Numbered from the stretch's first letter, positions 52,290-62,570 are shown. The stretch is 64,000 bases of DNA from Vreelandella massiliensis (GCF_900155385.1 NZ_LT699745.1:321578-385577), one strand, 5' to 3'. Translations and numbers: made by a program. Notes: generated by a model from the sequence alone, not told the origin.

Positions 52290-54860
52290 ATGAACGATGA
52301 AGTGCGTCAGCTGGAAGCCCAACAAGATATCCACCGACTCATATCGCAACGCGCCCCATTGCCCGAAACGCTGGACGCCATCGCCCAGTGGATAAAACAG
52401 CGGCTACCCGATGCCATCGTGACGTTCATGCTTTACGACGCGCAGGACGGCACGTTAAGCCTGTTACCCAACCCGCGCTTTTCCGCCCACTACCATAAAG
52501 CGTTGCAGAAGGTTCGCGTTGCACCCGATGTGGCGTCCTTCGCCACGGCGGCCCATGAGCGCAGCCCGGTGTTCACGGTGGACATCGCCGCCGACCCCCG
52601 CTGGGAGGGTTTCCGCGACGCCGCCCTTGCCGAAGGGGTTCGCGCGTGCTGGTCCAGCCCCGTGATCGCCCCCGACGGGGAGCTACTCAGTACCTTTAGC
52701 GTCTACTACGCTACGCCCAGAATACCCACGGCGGATAGCGAGCAGCGACTGCATCAAGCCGCGGCGCTGATCTCGTTGGCCTTCCTGCGTGAACGCGATA
52801 CCCAGCACCACCGTGAGCTCACGCAGTGGTACCGGTCGCTGTTCACCCACCATCCCGATGGCGTCTATGAGTTCGACCTGGAAGGCCGTTTTTTGCGCTG
52901 CAATCCGGCGCTAGAGCAGATGACTGGTTACCCCGAATCCCACCTGCTCGGCCAGCACTTAAGCCGCTTCATCGAACCTGAAGACCGCGAGATGACCTTG
53001 GTGTATTTCAACATGGCCGCCCTCGGCGAGGCGGTGACGTATGAAACCCGCGTCACCCATGCCGAGGGTTACACCTGTTACCTGGAGGTGATCAACTTTC
53101 CCGTGGTCTTGGATGACGAGATCGTCGGCGTCTACGGCATCTGCCGCGACATTACCCAGCGCAAGCGCCAAACCGATGCCTTGAGACGGCTCAGTCGCGG
53201 GATCGAAGCCAGCCCCAACGGGGTGTTAATGGCGGATGCGCGCGAACCCGATATGCCCATCGTGTACGCCAACCCGGCCTTTTTGACCATGACCGGCTAC
53301 GACCTCGATGAGGTACTAGGCATCAATTGTCGTTTCCTGCAGGGGCCGGAGACCGACCCGGACGCCGTGGACAAGATCCGCACGGACATCCGCCAGCAGC
53401 GCGATGTCCGCGTGACACTGCTCAATTATCGCAAGGATGGCACGCCGTTCTGGAACCAGCTGGAAATCAGCCCGGTATTCGATGACGACCAGGTCTGCAG
53501 CCACTTTATCGGGACTCAGCAAGACATCACTGAGCGAAAAACGCAAGAAGCCCATATCGCGCATCAAGCGACCCACGACCTGCTGACCGGGCTGTACAAC
53601 TTAACGGCCTTTACCCGTCTGTTAGATGATGCCTTTCAGCGTAGCCTGAAGAAACCGGAGCTGCTGGCCATGATGTACCTGGACATGGACGGCTTTAAGG
53701 CCATCAATGACGGGCTAGGGCATCATGTCGGCAACCAGGTGCTGAGCACCATCGCGCAACGGCTGGAAACGCTGCTGGGCTCGGACGACGTGTTGGCACG
53801 CCTGGGTGGGGATGAATTCGGTATCTTGCTGGTCAATTATGGCAGCCGTGATCAAGTGATTCAGCTGGCCGAGCGTATTCTCGTGGCCTTGGCACAGCCC
53901 GTCGAGGTGGACGGTCAGCTCATTCAGCTCAGCGCCAGTATTGGCATCGCCTGCAACTGCGTCCCCCTAGAGCAGTCCCACGAACTCGTCCAGCACGCCG
54001 ACCTGGCCGTGGAGCAGGCCAAGCGTCAGGGTCGCAACACCTGGCAGTGGTACGCGGGGCGCCAGGCAGAGAGCTCTCGGCATAGCGTGATGATGCGCCA
54101 CGAGCTGAACACGGCGTTACTCGAAGAGCAGTTCGAGCTTCACTATCAGCCCCAGGTGGATGCCTCAAGCGGCGAACTCCGTAGCGTCGAGGCGCTGGTG
54201 CGCTGGCGCCACCCGACGCGGGGCATGGTGTCACCGGGGGAGTTCATCCCCTTGGCCGAACAAACGGGGCAGATCATCCCGTTAGGGCGTTGGATCCTGC
54301 AACAGGCTTGCCGCGACATCGCCGAACTTCGCGCCAGCACGGGCCGCGAACTGCCGGTGGCGGTGAACATTTCGTCGCTGCAGTTTTGCCGCAAGGGCTT
54401 TTTTGAGGAAGTTGAAGAGGCCTTGTCGCGTTCGGACCTACCGCCGGCACTGCTGGAGCTGGAAATTACCGAGAGTGTGCTGCTGGACGGTGCCGAACCG
54501 GTGATCGAGCTCATGGAGGCACTCAATACGATGGGGGTACGGGTCGCGATTGATGACTTCGGCACCGGCTTCTCAAGCCTCAGTTACCTGTGCGACCTGC
54601 CCGCGCACAAACTCAAGCTCGACCGCAGCTTCGTGCAGAAGGCCCAGCAGGACCATCGTATCGCCGCTATCGTGCAGGGCGTGATCACCATGGCGCACCA
54701 TATGGAGATGATCGTGGTCGCCGAAGGCATCGAGACCCGTGAAGAGCAGCAGGATATGGTACGACGCCGGTGCGAGTTGCTGCAGGGCTTTCTGTTCTCG
54801 CGGCCCATTCCCTTGAACGACCTGACGACGTTACCGGAACAGCTTCCCGCTTATGCCTGA
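52290..54860 (+). CDS. GAF-PAS-LOV-GGDEF-EAL c-di-GMP enzyme
   Basis: ATG 52290 (AAGGATTGTCG) gives 856 aa. The order is a GAF domain (~20-170), a PAS domain (~180-300, WYRSLFTHHPDGVYEFDLEG), a LOV-type PAS (~305-425) with the flavin-binding GINCRFLQG (Cys347), then GGDEF (ARLGGDEFGILL, 506-510) and EAL (EALVRWRHP from 634, NISSLQFCRKGF, IDDFGTGFSSLSYL). Both catalytic motifs look intact, so the protein could make or degrade c-di-GMP. Cys347 in NCRFLQ is the flavin-adduct cysteine of blue-light receptors, so light control is predicted. Confidence 0.9.
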   Translation: MNDEVRQLEAQQDIHRLISQRAPLPETLDAIAQWIKQRLPDAIVTFMLYDAQDGTLSLLPNPRFSAHYHKALQKVRVAPDVASFATAAHERSPVFTVDIAADPRWEGFRDAALAEGVRACWSSPVIAPDGELLSTFSVYYATPRIPTADSEQRLHQAAALISLAFLRERDTQHHRELTQWYRSLFTHHPDGVYEFDLEGRFLRCNPALEQMTGYPESHLLGQHLSRFIEPEDREMTLVYFNMAALGEAVTYETRVTHAEGYTCYLEVINFPVVLDDEIVGVYGICRDITQRKRQTDALRRLSRGIEASPNGVLMADAREPDMPIVYANPAFLTMTGYDLDEVLGINCRFLQGPETDPDAVDKIRTDIRQQRDVRVTLLNYRKDGTPFWNQLEISPVFDDDQVCSHFIGTQQDITERKTQEAHIAHQATHDLLTGLYNLTAFTRLLDDAFQRSLKKPELLAMMYLDMDGFKAINDGLGHHVGNQVLSTIAQRLETLLGSDDVLARLGGDEFGILLVNYGSRDQVIQLAERILVALAQPVEVDGQLIQLSASIGIACNCVPLEQSHELVQHADLAVEQAKRQGRNTWQWYAGRQAESSRHSVMMRHELNTALLEEQFELHYQPQVDASSGELRSVEALVRWRHPTRGMVSPGEFIPLAEQTGQIIPLGRWILQQACRDIAELRASTGRELPVAVNISSLQFCRKGFFEEVEEALSRSDLPPALLELEITESVLLDGAEPVIELMEALNTMGVRVAIDDFGTGFSSLSYLCDLPAHKLKLDRSFVQKAQQDHRIAAIVQGVITMAHHMEMIVVAEGIETREEQQDMVRRRCELLQGFLFSRPIPLNDLTTLPEQLPAYA

Positions 54861-54905
54861 CCACATCGGCCTGACCAACCGTCATGGGCTCGGGCAGCAA
54901 CTCGG

Positions 54906-55949
54906 TCAGCCTTGGTGCTGGGCACCGATACCTTGGAACATCTGGCGAAGGTCGACCGTTGAACGCTCGCCGATGTCGGCGAAGTTCGCCTCCAGCCAGC
55001 GGGTGGCGGTGGTTCGTCCCATGTCGCGTAGCTTAACGAGAAATTCCCACTCGGCATTCATCTTCGACGACGCTCCCAGGGGGTTCATCTCCGCTTGGTT
55101 TTCCACGATATGCACCCGCACCTGACGATACTCATCGGGTGAGAGCTTGCCCTGACAGATCAGCCGGTCGACAAAATCGATCGCCCGCAACTCCTTGAGC
55201 AGGCTGCTATTAAAGCTGATCTCGCTCATGCGGTTCTGGATCTCTTGGGGGGTCTTGGGGACGCCCTTGCGCTCGATGGGATTGATCTGAACCACCAAGA
55301 TGTCGTCGGTGTCGGTCTCGCCGTGAAAGGGAAACAGCGACGGATTGCCCATGTAGCCACCGTCCCAGTAGGGCACCCCATCGATCTCGACCGCCTGAAA
55401 AAGATCGGGCAGGCAGGCGGAAGCCATCACCATGTCCGCTGTCAGCTCCTTCCGCGGGAAGACCTTGACCTTGCCGGTTTCCACATTGGTGGCGGAGATG
55501 AAAAGCTTGAAGGCAGTGCATTGGCGTACCATGGCAAAATCGATGCTCTCTTCTACCAAGTCGCGCAAGGGGTTGATGTTCATCGGATTGAGCTGATACG
55601 GCGAGGCCACGTGGGCGAGCGCGTTCATGGCGTGATACACGGGGTTGTTCTCCAGCCCCCAGTGGCCCATCAAGAGATCGATCGGCGTCCGTCTTAGCGG
55701 ACTGTGCCGCGCGCTTTCGCTCATGCTCCGCCAGAAGTGATCGAGAGCCGCACGCGCTCCATCGGGGCCGTCGCGGGTGAAGCCATCGGCCAGCGCCACC
55801 GCGTTCATGGCGCCCGCCGAGGTGCCCGAGATCCCCGTAATCCGCAACCGTCCATCCTCCAAAATCCGGTCAAGAACCCCCCATGTAAAGGCGCCATGCG
55901 CACCGCCACCCTGAAGAGCGAGGTTAATGGGTTTGGATGTCTCTGCCAT
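54906..55949 (-). CDS. Patatin-like phospholipase family protein
   Basis: The 347-aa serine hydrolase has the oxyanion loop LQGGGAHGAFTWGVLDRI, the nucleophile elbow GISGTSAGAMNA with Ser44, and the catalytic Asp in YWDGGYMGNP. No signal peptide or beta-barrel is present, so it is cytoplasmic. Proteobacterial relatives act on phospholipids or on polyhydroxyalkanoate granules; the substrate is not determined here. It is monocistronic and convergent with the GGDEF-EAL gene. Confidence 0.92.
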   Translation of the reverse strand: MAETSKPINLALQGGGAHGAFTWGVLDRILEDGRLRITGISGTSAGAMNAVALADGFTRDGPDGARAALDHFWRSMSESARHSPLRRTPIDLLMGHWGLENNPVYHAMNALAHVASPYQLNPMNINPLRDLVEESIDFAMVRQCTAFKLFISATNVETGKVKVFPRKELTADMVMASACLPDLFQAVEIDGVPYWDGGYMGNPSLFPFHGETDTDDILVVQINPIERKGVPKTPQEIQNRMSEISFNSSLLKELRAIDFVDRLICQGKLSPDEYRQVRVHIVENQAEMNPLGASSKMNAEWEFLVKLRDMGRTTATRWLEANFADIGERSTVDLRQMFQGIGAQHQG

Positions 55950-56092
55950 GTTATCGGTCCTGTCAGGTGTGGATGTGGGAGATGGATGTATCCTGCCATC
56001 TGTTGTTCGGACTCAGCATCAATGGCATTACGCCAAGTGCGGGGTTTTTGCGTTATGGCGCGGTGGGCGCGCCACGATAAGCACAAAATAGC

Positions 56093-57466
56093 TTATTTCA
56101 GCGCCTCCAAGGTGGTCGCGACTGCATCAAAAAGCCTCTCCAGCTCGGCCTCGGTGGTGCCAAACGGCGGGCCGAATTGCAGCGTGTCACCGCCATAGCG
56201 CACATAGAAACCCGCCTCCCACAGCGCCATGTGCGCATCACGGGGCCGAATGGTGGGGTCACCGTCGCGCGGGGCAAGCTGAATCGCCCCGGCTAAGCCG
56301 TAGTTGCGGATATCGACAATGTGGGGGCTGCCTTTTAGAGCATGCAATGTCTGCTCGAAGGACGGTGCGATGGCACTGACCTGGGCGGGAAAGTTCTCGC
56401 GCTCCATGAGTTCAAGCGTGGCCAACCCTGCCGCGCAGGCTACCGGGTGCGCGCTGTAGGTGTAGCCATGGGAGAACTCAATGGCGTGCTGGGGGCCACC
56501 AGCGTGCATGAAGGTATCGAAAATTTCCCTTGAAGCAATGACCGCGCCCATGGGCACGGCGCCGTTGGTGATCTGCTTGGCCACGTTCATGATATCCGGC
56601 GTCACGCCAAAGGCTTCAGCGCCGGTGGTCGCCCCGCTGCGGCCGAAGGCGGTAATGACTTCGTCAAAAATCAACAGGATATCGTGGGCGGTGCAGATTT
56701 CGCGCAGCCGCTCTAGGTACCCCTTGGGCGGCACGATCACTCCCGCCGAGCCGGACATCGGCTCGACAATAACGGCCGCAATGCTGGAAGCATCGTGCAG
56801 GGCGATGTGATCAAGCAGTGCATCGGCCAGTTCAGCGCCGCTTTCGGCCTGGCCACGGGTAAAGGCGTGCCCCGCCTGAAGGGTATGCGGCAGGTGCGTT
56901 ACGTCCATCAGCTGGCCGTAGTGTTTGCGGTTGCCGCCGATACCGCCCAGGCTGGTACCACCGATGTTCACGCCGTGGTAGCCCTTGGCGCGGCCAATCA
57001 TGCGGGTTTTCTCGGGCCGACCTTTCAAGCGCCAGTAGGCTTTGGCCATTTTGACCGCGGTATCCGCCGCCTCCGAGCCTGAGTTGGTGAAAAACACGTG
57101 ATCAAGCCCGGTGGGCGTAAGGCTTGCGACCTTTTCCGCCAGCTTGAATGCCAGCGGGTGACCCATTTGAAAACCTGGGGCAAAATCGAGCGTACCCAGC
57201 TGTGATGCCACGGCTTTTTGAATCTCTTCGCGGTTATGGCCGGCACCGCAGGTCCATAGGCCAGAGAGCGAGTCAAACAGCTTACGACCCCGATTATCGA
57301 TGTAGTACCGCCCTTCGGCTCCGGCTATCACGCGCGGGTTGGCACGAAAATCGCGATTGGCGCTAAAGGGCATCCAGTAGTGCGAGTTGAGCGCGCTTCC
57401 CGAGCCGGTTTCGTCTTTTGAAAGCCCCTGTGAAGCTTGGGTTGTTTGGCTGCTTGCTCTCAGCAT
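56093..57466 (-). CDS. Class III (omega) aminotransferase, beta-alanine:pyruvate type
   Basis: The 457-aa PLP enzyme has the group III blocks DSLSGLWTCGAGHNREEIQK, FFTNSGSEAADTAVKMAKAY, RAKGYHGVNIGGTSLGGIGG, LLIFDEVITAFGRSG with the PLP Asp, and the Lys in NVAKQITNGAVPMGAVI. YHGVN and IGG follow the beta-alanine:pyruvate subfamily. It converts an omega-amine or beta-amino acid and pyruvate to an aldehyde and alanine. It could process amines from the decarboxylase operon at 34455, but is not linked to it. Confidence 0.9.
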   Translation of the reverse strand: MLRASSQTTQASQGLSKDETGSGSALNSHYWMPFSANRDFRANPRVIAGAEGRYYIDNRGRKLFDSLSGLWTCGAGHNREEIQKAVASQLGTLDFAPGFQMGHPLAFKLAEKVASLTPTGLDHVFFTNSGSEAADTAVKMAKAYWRLKGRPEKTRMIGRAKGYHGVNIGGTSLGGIGGNRKHYGQLMDVTHLPHTLQAGHAFTRGQAESGAELADALLDHIALHDASSIAAVIVEPMSGSAGVIVPPKGYLERLREICTAHDILLIFDEVITAFGRSGATTGAEAFGVTPDIMNVAKQITNGAVPMGAVIASREIFDTFMHAGGPQHAIEFSHGYTYSAHPVACAAGLATLELMERENFPAQVSAIAPSFEQTLHALKGSPHIVDIRNYGLAGAIQLAPRDGDPTIRPRDAHMALWEAGFYVRYGGDTLQFGPPFGTTEAELERLFDAVATTLEALK

Positions 57467-57579
57467 GATGTCCGCTCCATCCTAGAAAACCGTGTACTCG
57501 GCCTATTGATCAATAGTGTATGGACTATCTGAGAACGTAAAGGGGCGGGAGGGGCAAATCGCGTGGGCTAAAAAAAACA

Positions 57580-57612
57580 GGCAATGCCCTACCAGGATGG
57601 AAAGGCATTGCC
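57580..57612 (-). terminator. Intrinsic terminator of the ATP-grasp gene
   Basis: On the minus strand GGCAATGCC (57612-57604) and GGCATTGCC (57588-57580) form a 9-bp stem with a 15-base loop, followed by TGTTTTTTTT. It begins about 25 bases after the stop at 57639. Confidence 0.85.
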
Positions 57613-57638
57613 CTTAGTTCTAAAAAAAGCGTTACCCC

Positions 57639-58958
57639 TTAGACGTAAAAATCCAAATCCTCCTGGGCTTTCAGCAGATCCCGCATCTTGATGGGATCAT
57701 CACCGAAGAAGAAGACCAAGCCCCAGTGCGTGCCGAAGGCTGAGCGGTCGGGCACCGTTTCTTCAGTCGGTGCGACCAGTTCGTGCGACTCGAAATAGGG
57801 GTGCTCGATGCACTCTTTGGGCATTTCCAGTTTGCTCACCACACGGCGGCGTGGGTACACGCCGAAGCAACCTGCGTACCCCTTGGCATCGACCACTTCG
57901 CGGGGGAAGAAGGCCTCCACTTCCTCTTTCGTGCTTTTCGGGTCGAACACCAGCATGGAGGCCTGATAGGCGTTAAAGCCGTAGGCTCTCTCGATCAGCT
58001 CGAATGCTTTAAAACCGGGTGGACGATAAGCGACCTCGCCAAAGTACATCTCTCCGTCAGCCGTGACGAAGTACTCGGGGTGAATCAAGCCGAACTGAAT
58101 ATCAAACGTTTTGATTAACAGCTCAATCTGCTTGGTGATCGCATTGCGCCAGCTCTCAAGCTCGTTGGTCGCGGGAACAAAGACCGAGTAACCCAGCGTC
58201 ACGTATTCGGAGATATTGAGGAACTGGATTTTGCCATCGTGGATCCACGCCTCGACCGCGAACTCCCAGCCATCGAGGTGACTCTCCATCAATAGGGGGT
58301 ACTCCTCATCCGGAATCAGGTCAATTTCTTCCAGCGTGCGAATCATCCGGTGGCCGAGGCAGCCGGCCTTGTCGAAGGCCTTGACGTGAATCGGGTCGTC
58401 CGGGTCACCGTCGAGCTTGAGCAGTGTCTGATTGACGCGTTTCATAAAGCGAACGACGTCTTCTTTCTCGTGGGCCTCCTCGAAGATGCCGACGCGAATA
58501 CCGCCAAGCTGGGCACGCCGTTTCATCAAGGCCTTGTCGCGAAACAGAATAGACTGCCCGTACATACGCGGGTTATCGAGGAGTACCGAGTTAATGGCAC
58601 CGGACCACTCGACGGTTTCCTCAAAGAGCGGTATCGCCACATCGACGCCTTCCGCCTTCAGCTTTTCGGCGATCTCCATGGAGCGATCGTTCAGCCGGAT
58701 AAAATCCCACTGGATATAGGGGATATTGTTGGCGGTACAGAAATCCTCGGCCCAATCAGGGGCCACCACAACGTAGCGGCGATCAAATTTTTGTGCTGCC
58801 TTGATCGCGTTGAGGCTCCAGCCCAGCAGGGCGATATAGCCTTTGTTCGGATCCTTGGGGGTCTCGGTGCCTTTTACCGAGTCCAGCTCAGGATCACGCC
58901 AAGAGGCGACGGCTTCGGATAGTTGCTCGGGTAATTGCTTTTCTGATGTTATCGACAT
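57639..58958 (-). CDS. ATP-grasp domain protein of unknown substrate
   Basis: ATG 58958 with AAGGAGAGCATCGA upstream gives 439 aa; longer in-frame starts lack support. The N-domain has KGYIALLGWSLNAIKAAQKF, the central part FRDKALMKRRAQLGGIRVGI, and the ATP-binding part HLDGWEFAVEAWIHDGKIQF, FGLIHPEYFVTADGEMYFGE and VAYRPPGFKAFELIERAYGF. FGLIHPE and GE.YRPPG are the metal-binding positions of carboxylate-amine ligases. A paralogous ATP-grasp gene lies at 38326. The gene is a single unit with its own terminator. Confidence 0.85.
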   Translation of the reverse strand: MSITSEKQLPEQLSEAVASWRDPELDSVKGTETPKDPNKGYIALLGWSLNAIKAAQKFDRRYVVVAPDWAEDFCTANNIPYIQWDFIRLNDRSMEIAEKLKAEGVDVAIPLFEETVEWSGAINSVLLDNPRMYGQSILFRDKALMKRRAQLGGIRVGIFEEAHEKEDVVRFMKRVNQTLLKLDGDPDDPIHVKAFDKAGCLGHRMIRTLEEIDLIPDEEYPLLMESHLDGWEFAVEAWIHDGKIQFLNISEYVTLGYSVFVPATNELESWRNAITKQIELLIKTFDIQFGLIHPEYFVTADGEMYFGEVAYRPPGFKAFELIERAYGFNAYQASMLVFDPKSTKEEVEAFFPREVVDAKGYAGCFGVYPRRRVVSKLEMPKECIEHPYFESHELVAPTEETVPDRSAFGTHWGLVFFFGDDPIKMRDLLKAQEDLDFYV

Positions 58959-59210
58959 TCGATGCTCTCCTTTGCTGGTTAGCCCAAGCTGACGGCACCG
59001 ACAACTTAAGGCGCCCTGGATAAACATAACCGCCGTCAGTGGTGTGCAGAAACATTGCTCAGAAGCGGTTGAGTCAGCCAGCATGAGGGAAGTTTTCAGC
59101 GCGCCCACCCAATTAAAGCTAGTTTATCCCCTGACAAATGGCAATTTAGCGCTAGCGCACCTAATGCAGGACAACAGAACATCATTCAACGCTCTGATTC
59201 AGGAGGTTAC

Positions 59211-59861
59211 ATGGAACGACAAGATCCTATCGTGCGCCGATCGACGCCGGTGGTCACCCAGCTTTTGATACTCAACGGCCTGGCCTTTCTTGCCTTGAGC
59301 ACCGCGCCTCAGCTTCTTATTGAGCACTTTGCGCTCTGGCCCATTGCCGACCCGGCCGCTATCCAACTACCCGATCGCCTACCGCCAGGGGAGTTCAGAC
59401 CCTGGCAATTGGTCAGTTACGCCTTTATGCACGGCGGCTTTTTGCATCTCGCCATCAATATGTTCGTGCTGTGGATGTTTGGCCGGCCCATCGAGAGCCA
59501 GTGGGGGCCGCGCTACTTTCTTGCCTTCTATGTCACCTGCATCGTCGGCACCGGCCTTGTGCAGCTTTTCATCGCTTCAAGCGGCCTCATGCCCCCGGCG
59601 CCCACGGTAGGCGCTTCCGGGGGTGTTTTTGCCGTCCTTCTGGCCTTCGGTCTGAGGTTCCCCAACCAGATGGTGATACTGCTCATTCCACCCATTCCCA
59701 TGAAGGCGAAATACTTCGTGATCTTCATCGGGCTTGTTGAGCTTATGGCCGGCGTCTTCGGGACATCCCCCGGCGTTGCCAACTTTGGGCATTTAGCCGG
59801 CATGGCTTTCGCCGGCTTGTTTATCCTGCTATTTCGTCAGCGCCTGAACCGGCCGGACTGA
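59211..59861 (+). CDS. Rhomboid family intramembrane serine protease
   Basis: The 216-aa protein starts at ATG 59211 with AGGAGGTTAC upstream. It has six transmembrane helices and the rhomboid elements HGGFLHLAINMFVLWMFGRP, the catalytic Ser136 in VGASGGVFAVL and His193 in NFGHLAGMAFAG. A long L1 loop precedes HGGFLH. It cleaves transmembrane substrates within the inner membrane; the substrate is unknown. It is convergent with the chemoreceptor gene. Confidence 0.94.
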   Translation: MERQDPIVRRSTPVVTQLLILNGLAFLALSTAPQLLIEHFALWPIADPAAIQLPDRLPPGEFRPWQLVSYAFMHGGFLHLAINMFVLWMFGRPIESQWGPRYFLAFYVTCIVGTGLVQLFIASSGLMPPAPTVGASGGVFAVLLAFGLRFPNQMVILLIPPIPMKAKYFVIFIGLVELMAGVFGTSPGVANFGHLAGMAFAGLFILLFRQRLNRPD

Positions 59862-59935
59862 GTACTGCCACTGCAACGATCCTGTCCACGGTTTTAGGCG
59901 CTCGATATCCGATTTAGCCGGTCAAAAAATGGCCG

Positions 59936-61723
59936 TTAAAACTCTTCCCAATCGTCCTCCGCGGTTGTTGCCACCGGACGCTTGAGTTCGGGGCGTTTGT
60001 GAGGTACTTGTTCTGACCGCGATGTGGGTGCGGGGCTGGAAAGGGCCGGCTGATGTTGGAGTGTAGCCGCGCCACGACTGCTCAGAGCATTGCCATCCAG
60101 CACGAAGCTACTGATGATCTGCGAGAGCTTCTCGGCCTCCTGGCGCAACTTCGTCGCCGTGCGAGTGGATTTCGACACCATGCCGGCGTTTTGCTGGGTC
60201 ATGGTGTCCATCTCCCCAACGGCGGAATTGATTTGATGAATCCCGGCACTTTGCTCCTGAGCGCCCGCCGTGATCTCCCCGATCACGTCGTTGACCTCGC
60301 TGACACGCGTGAGGATCTCCTTCATCGTCTGTGTTGCGCTGTCGACGATTTTCTTGCCGTGACGCGAGTGCTCCACCGAGGCATCGATCAACCCGCGGAT
60401 CTCCTGCGAGGCATCCGCGCTGCGCTGGGCCAGCTTGCGCACCTCTTGCGCCACAACAGCAAATCCTCTGCCATGCTCACCGGCGCGGGCAGCTTCCACC
60501 GAGGCGTTAAGGGCGAGAATGTTGGTCTGGAAGGCAATCGAGTCGATCATCTCGATAATGTCGCCAATGCGTGAGGACGAGTCGTCGATTTTCGTCATTG
60601 TCTCCACGACCTCTTTCATCGCCGCATCGCCTTTGCGCGCAACGTCCGCCGTGTTATCGGCGATGCGGCTAGCGGTCGTGGCGTGCTCGGCGCTGTGCGA
60701 TACCGTCGAGGTGATCTCCTCCATCGCGGATGAGGTTTGCTGTAGATTCGCCGCGGCCTGATCGGTACGGGAGGCGAGTTCTTCGCTGCTTTGAGAGATG
60801 TCCGCCGACGCCCGATCTACCGCTAGCGCCGTGTCCCGAACGTTAACGAGTGTGTGCTGCATGTTCGAGAGAAAGCCGTTAAACCGCGCCGCGAGATCGC
60901 TAATTTCATCATTGCCGACCACCGCAAGACGGCGCGTTAAGTCCCCGCGCCCTTCTGTGACACTTTGGGAAATATCGGTGATGTCGGTTGCCGCGTTACG
61001 AATGCGCGTCACGATGCGTCGCGTCGACCACAACACGCCCGCGATCACCAAAAGATTGATCAAGGAAGCAATCACGAACGTCCGTATTAGGTTCTCTCTC
61101 AAGTTGGCCGCATACTCCGCTCCGATAGTGGCGATCGTCGCCTCGATATCGTTAGCGTAGACACCCGCACCAATCACCCAGTCCCACTCGGGCACTGGCA
61201 CCACGTAGCTGTATTTGGTTTCCTCCTCGCCGGTCACCGGATGGGGCCAGGCGTACTGATGTTCTCCGCCCCCCTGTTGCGCCACGTCGCGCATATCGCG
61301 CAGCGGCTCTTCCCCATTGGGGCCTTTCACATCCAGCATATACGTGCCTTCCAGCGAGGGCTTGGGCGGCTGGACCCGCATGATGCCCTCATAGGTGTAG
61401 GCAAAAACATAGTTATCATCATCGAAACGCATGCTACGCAAGCGCGTTGCGGCCAGCTCGCGGGCTTCGGCTGTATTGCCTTCTGTTTGCATGATGCTAT
61501 CGACCAGCGAGTGGGCCATTTGCACTACATCTTTCACGCCTTCTTTGCGCGACTCCAGCAGTTGCTCGCGCTGCTCAGCGACCCGTTCACGGTTATCCCG
61601 CACCTGCTCCATGGCGACCAACCCCAGGATGCACCATCCCGAGATTAGCAATGGAATGATTGCCAGCAGCAGTATCTTTCCCTGCAGGTTGAGAAGTCGG
61701 CGTTTATGTGGTGAGCGTGACAT
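59936..61723 (-). CDS. Methyl-accepting chemotaxis protein with Cache sensor
   Basis: The 595-aa receptor has TM1 ([20 protein letters not shown]), a periplasmic single Cache domain (~40-190; [38 protein letters not shown]), TM2 ([17 protein letters not shown]), HAMP, and a signalling domain with hairpin tip [40 protein letters not shown]. The last five residues, DWEEF, follow the x-W-x-x-F tether that binds CheR/CheB. ATG 61723 has AAGGATGACAA upstream. Cache sensors of this type often bind small carboxylates; the ligand is unknown. Confidence 0.94.
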   Translation of the reverse strand: MSRSPHKRRLLNLQGKILLLAIIPLLISGWCILGLVAMEQVRDNRERVAEQREQLLESRKEGVKDVVQMAHSLVDSIMQTEGNTAEARELAATRLRSMRFDDDNYVFAYTYEGIMRVQPPKPSLEGTYMLDVKGPNGEEPLRDMRDVAQQGGGEHQYAWPHPVTGEEETKYSYVVPVPEWDWVIGAGVYANDIEATIATIGAEYAANLRENLIRTFVIASLINLLVIAGVLWSTRRIVTRIRNAATDITDISQSVTEGRGDLTRRLAVVGNDEISDLAARFNGFLSNMQHTLVNVRDTALAVDRASADISQSSEELASRTDQAAANLQQTSSAMEEITSTVSHSAEHATTASRIADNTADVARKGDAAMKEVVETMTKIDDSSSRIGDIIEMIDSIAFQTNILALNASVEAARAGEHGRGFAVVAQEVRKLAQRSADASQEIRGLIDASVEHSRHGKKIVDSATQTMKEILTRVSEVNDVIGEITAGAQEQSAGIHQINSAVGEMDTMTQQNAGMVSKSTRTATKLRQEAEKLSQIISSFVLDGNALSSRGAATLQHQPALSSPAPTSRSEQVPHKRPELKRPVATTAEDDWEEF

Positions 61724-61943
61724 TTGTCATCCTTGTTATTTTGTTCGTTAAGACATTAAAAGGGTATTAATGGCCCATTTTGATGGCTGTAGCAATAACA
61801 GCAATACGACGGAAGTGGTGTGCTCTACGGGAGAAGCAGGTGAGCGCTAAAAAAGCGGCAGTGTGGCGGGGCATACGTCCGTTTAAACGGTTCACCATCG
61901 CAACGGCTATCGCGGGGTTTCATTCTACTGGACACTTCACGAG

Positions 61944-62087
61944 ATGGGTAACTATCGCTGCGAGCTCCCCTCTCTGCCAACATCTGACGTCACCCTGGAT
62001 AAGCTCTTTGAGAGTTCGCTTTTGCAGCGCCAACGCCTGAAAGCCAAAGCCAACCAGCAGCTGGCTGAATGGATGGGAGTGCACTGA
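61944..62087 (+). CDS. Possible 47-aa protein or gene fragment
   Basis: ATG 61944 to TGA 62085-62087 encodes a short basic product (MGNYRCELPSLPTSDVTLDK ... ANQQLAEWMGVH) with a helical C-terminus. It has only a weak ribosome binding site (CACGAG). It ends 26 bases before the tRNA terminator and may be the tail of a decayed gene. I recognise no family. Confidence 0.3.
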   Translation: MGNYRCELPSLPTSDVTLDKLFESSLLQRQRLKAKANQQLAEWMGVH

Positions 62088-62112
62088 CAACTTTTGTGTC
62101 AAACCTTGTGCC

Positions 62113-62147
62113 AAAAAATAAGGGCCTACGCATTAACGTAAGCCCTT
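62113..62147 (-). terminator. Intrinsic terminator of the tRNA remnant
   Basis: On the minus strand AAGGGCTTACG - TTAATG - CGTAGGCCCTT forms a stem with one bulge, followed by ATTTTTTGG. It lies just beyond the CCA end of the tRNA-like sequence. Confidence 0.75.
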
Positions 62148-62155
62148 GAAATCAT

Positions 62156-62204
62156 TGGCGCGCCCAGGCAGGATTTGAACCTGCGACCCTCGGCTTCGGA
62201 GGCC
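62156..62204 (-). tRNA. 3' half of a tRNA-Arg(CCG)-like gene (incomplete)
   Basis: On the minus strand the sequence contains anticodon loop CTCCGAA (anticodon CCG), the 3' anticodon strand GCCGA, variable region, T-arm GCAGG-TTCAAAT-CCTGC, and an acceptor end TGGGCGC-G-CCA with one extra base after the T-stem. Upstream (higher coordinates, from about 62205) there is no D-arm or 5' acceptor strand, and the 5' anticodon stem mismatches. It is a truncated copy and cannot be a working tRNA. This is the usual scar left by elements that integrate into tRNA 3' ends. Confidence 0.6.
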
Positions 62205-62570
62205 ATTTTTGGAAGCTACAATTTTTCCGCCATCACCGGCAAAAACCTTAAATAACACAATAAAATCATAACCTTAAAGAAAAAATAATCGTCAAACGAT
62301 TTTCATCTTTAAGCCAATTAACACCAAGATGTGCCCATTGGCGACAAAAAGTTGGCACATAGCGTGACTTTTTCGCGTCTTGTTTTTGACCACATTTGAC
62401 CCTTGGCCACCAAGCCACATGTGACCTGAAATCTGATCTTGCTGTGCGTTAAACACACATAGCTCTTCCACTGAAAAGCTACGCATCATACGCACCACCT
62501 GCCCTACTTGCCACCGTGCTAAACTCATCGCCAACGACACAAGCGAACAGGTTTATCATGGGAGACCTCA
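62205..62570. other. AT-rich leader region without a convincing gene
   Basis: The 366 bases between the tRNA remnant and the ATPase gene are AT-richer than the flanks. A minus-strand frame at 62292-62540 (82 codons) has no ribosome binding site or recognisable product and is probably spurious. The region likely holds the promoter of the ATPase gene. Confidence 0.5.

Noticed and set aside
61780..62040. An 86-codon plus-strand frame upstream of the tRNA remnant
   Set aside because: It has no ribosome binding site and no recognisable product; only the short frame from 61944 is kept as a weak candidate.
62156..62204. A functional tRNA-Arg gene
   Set aside because: The D-arm, 5' acceptor strand and 5' anticodon stem are absent, and the acceptor side has an extra base.
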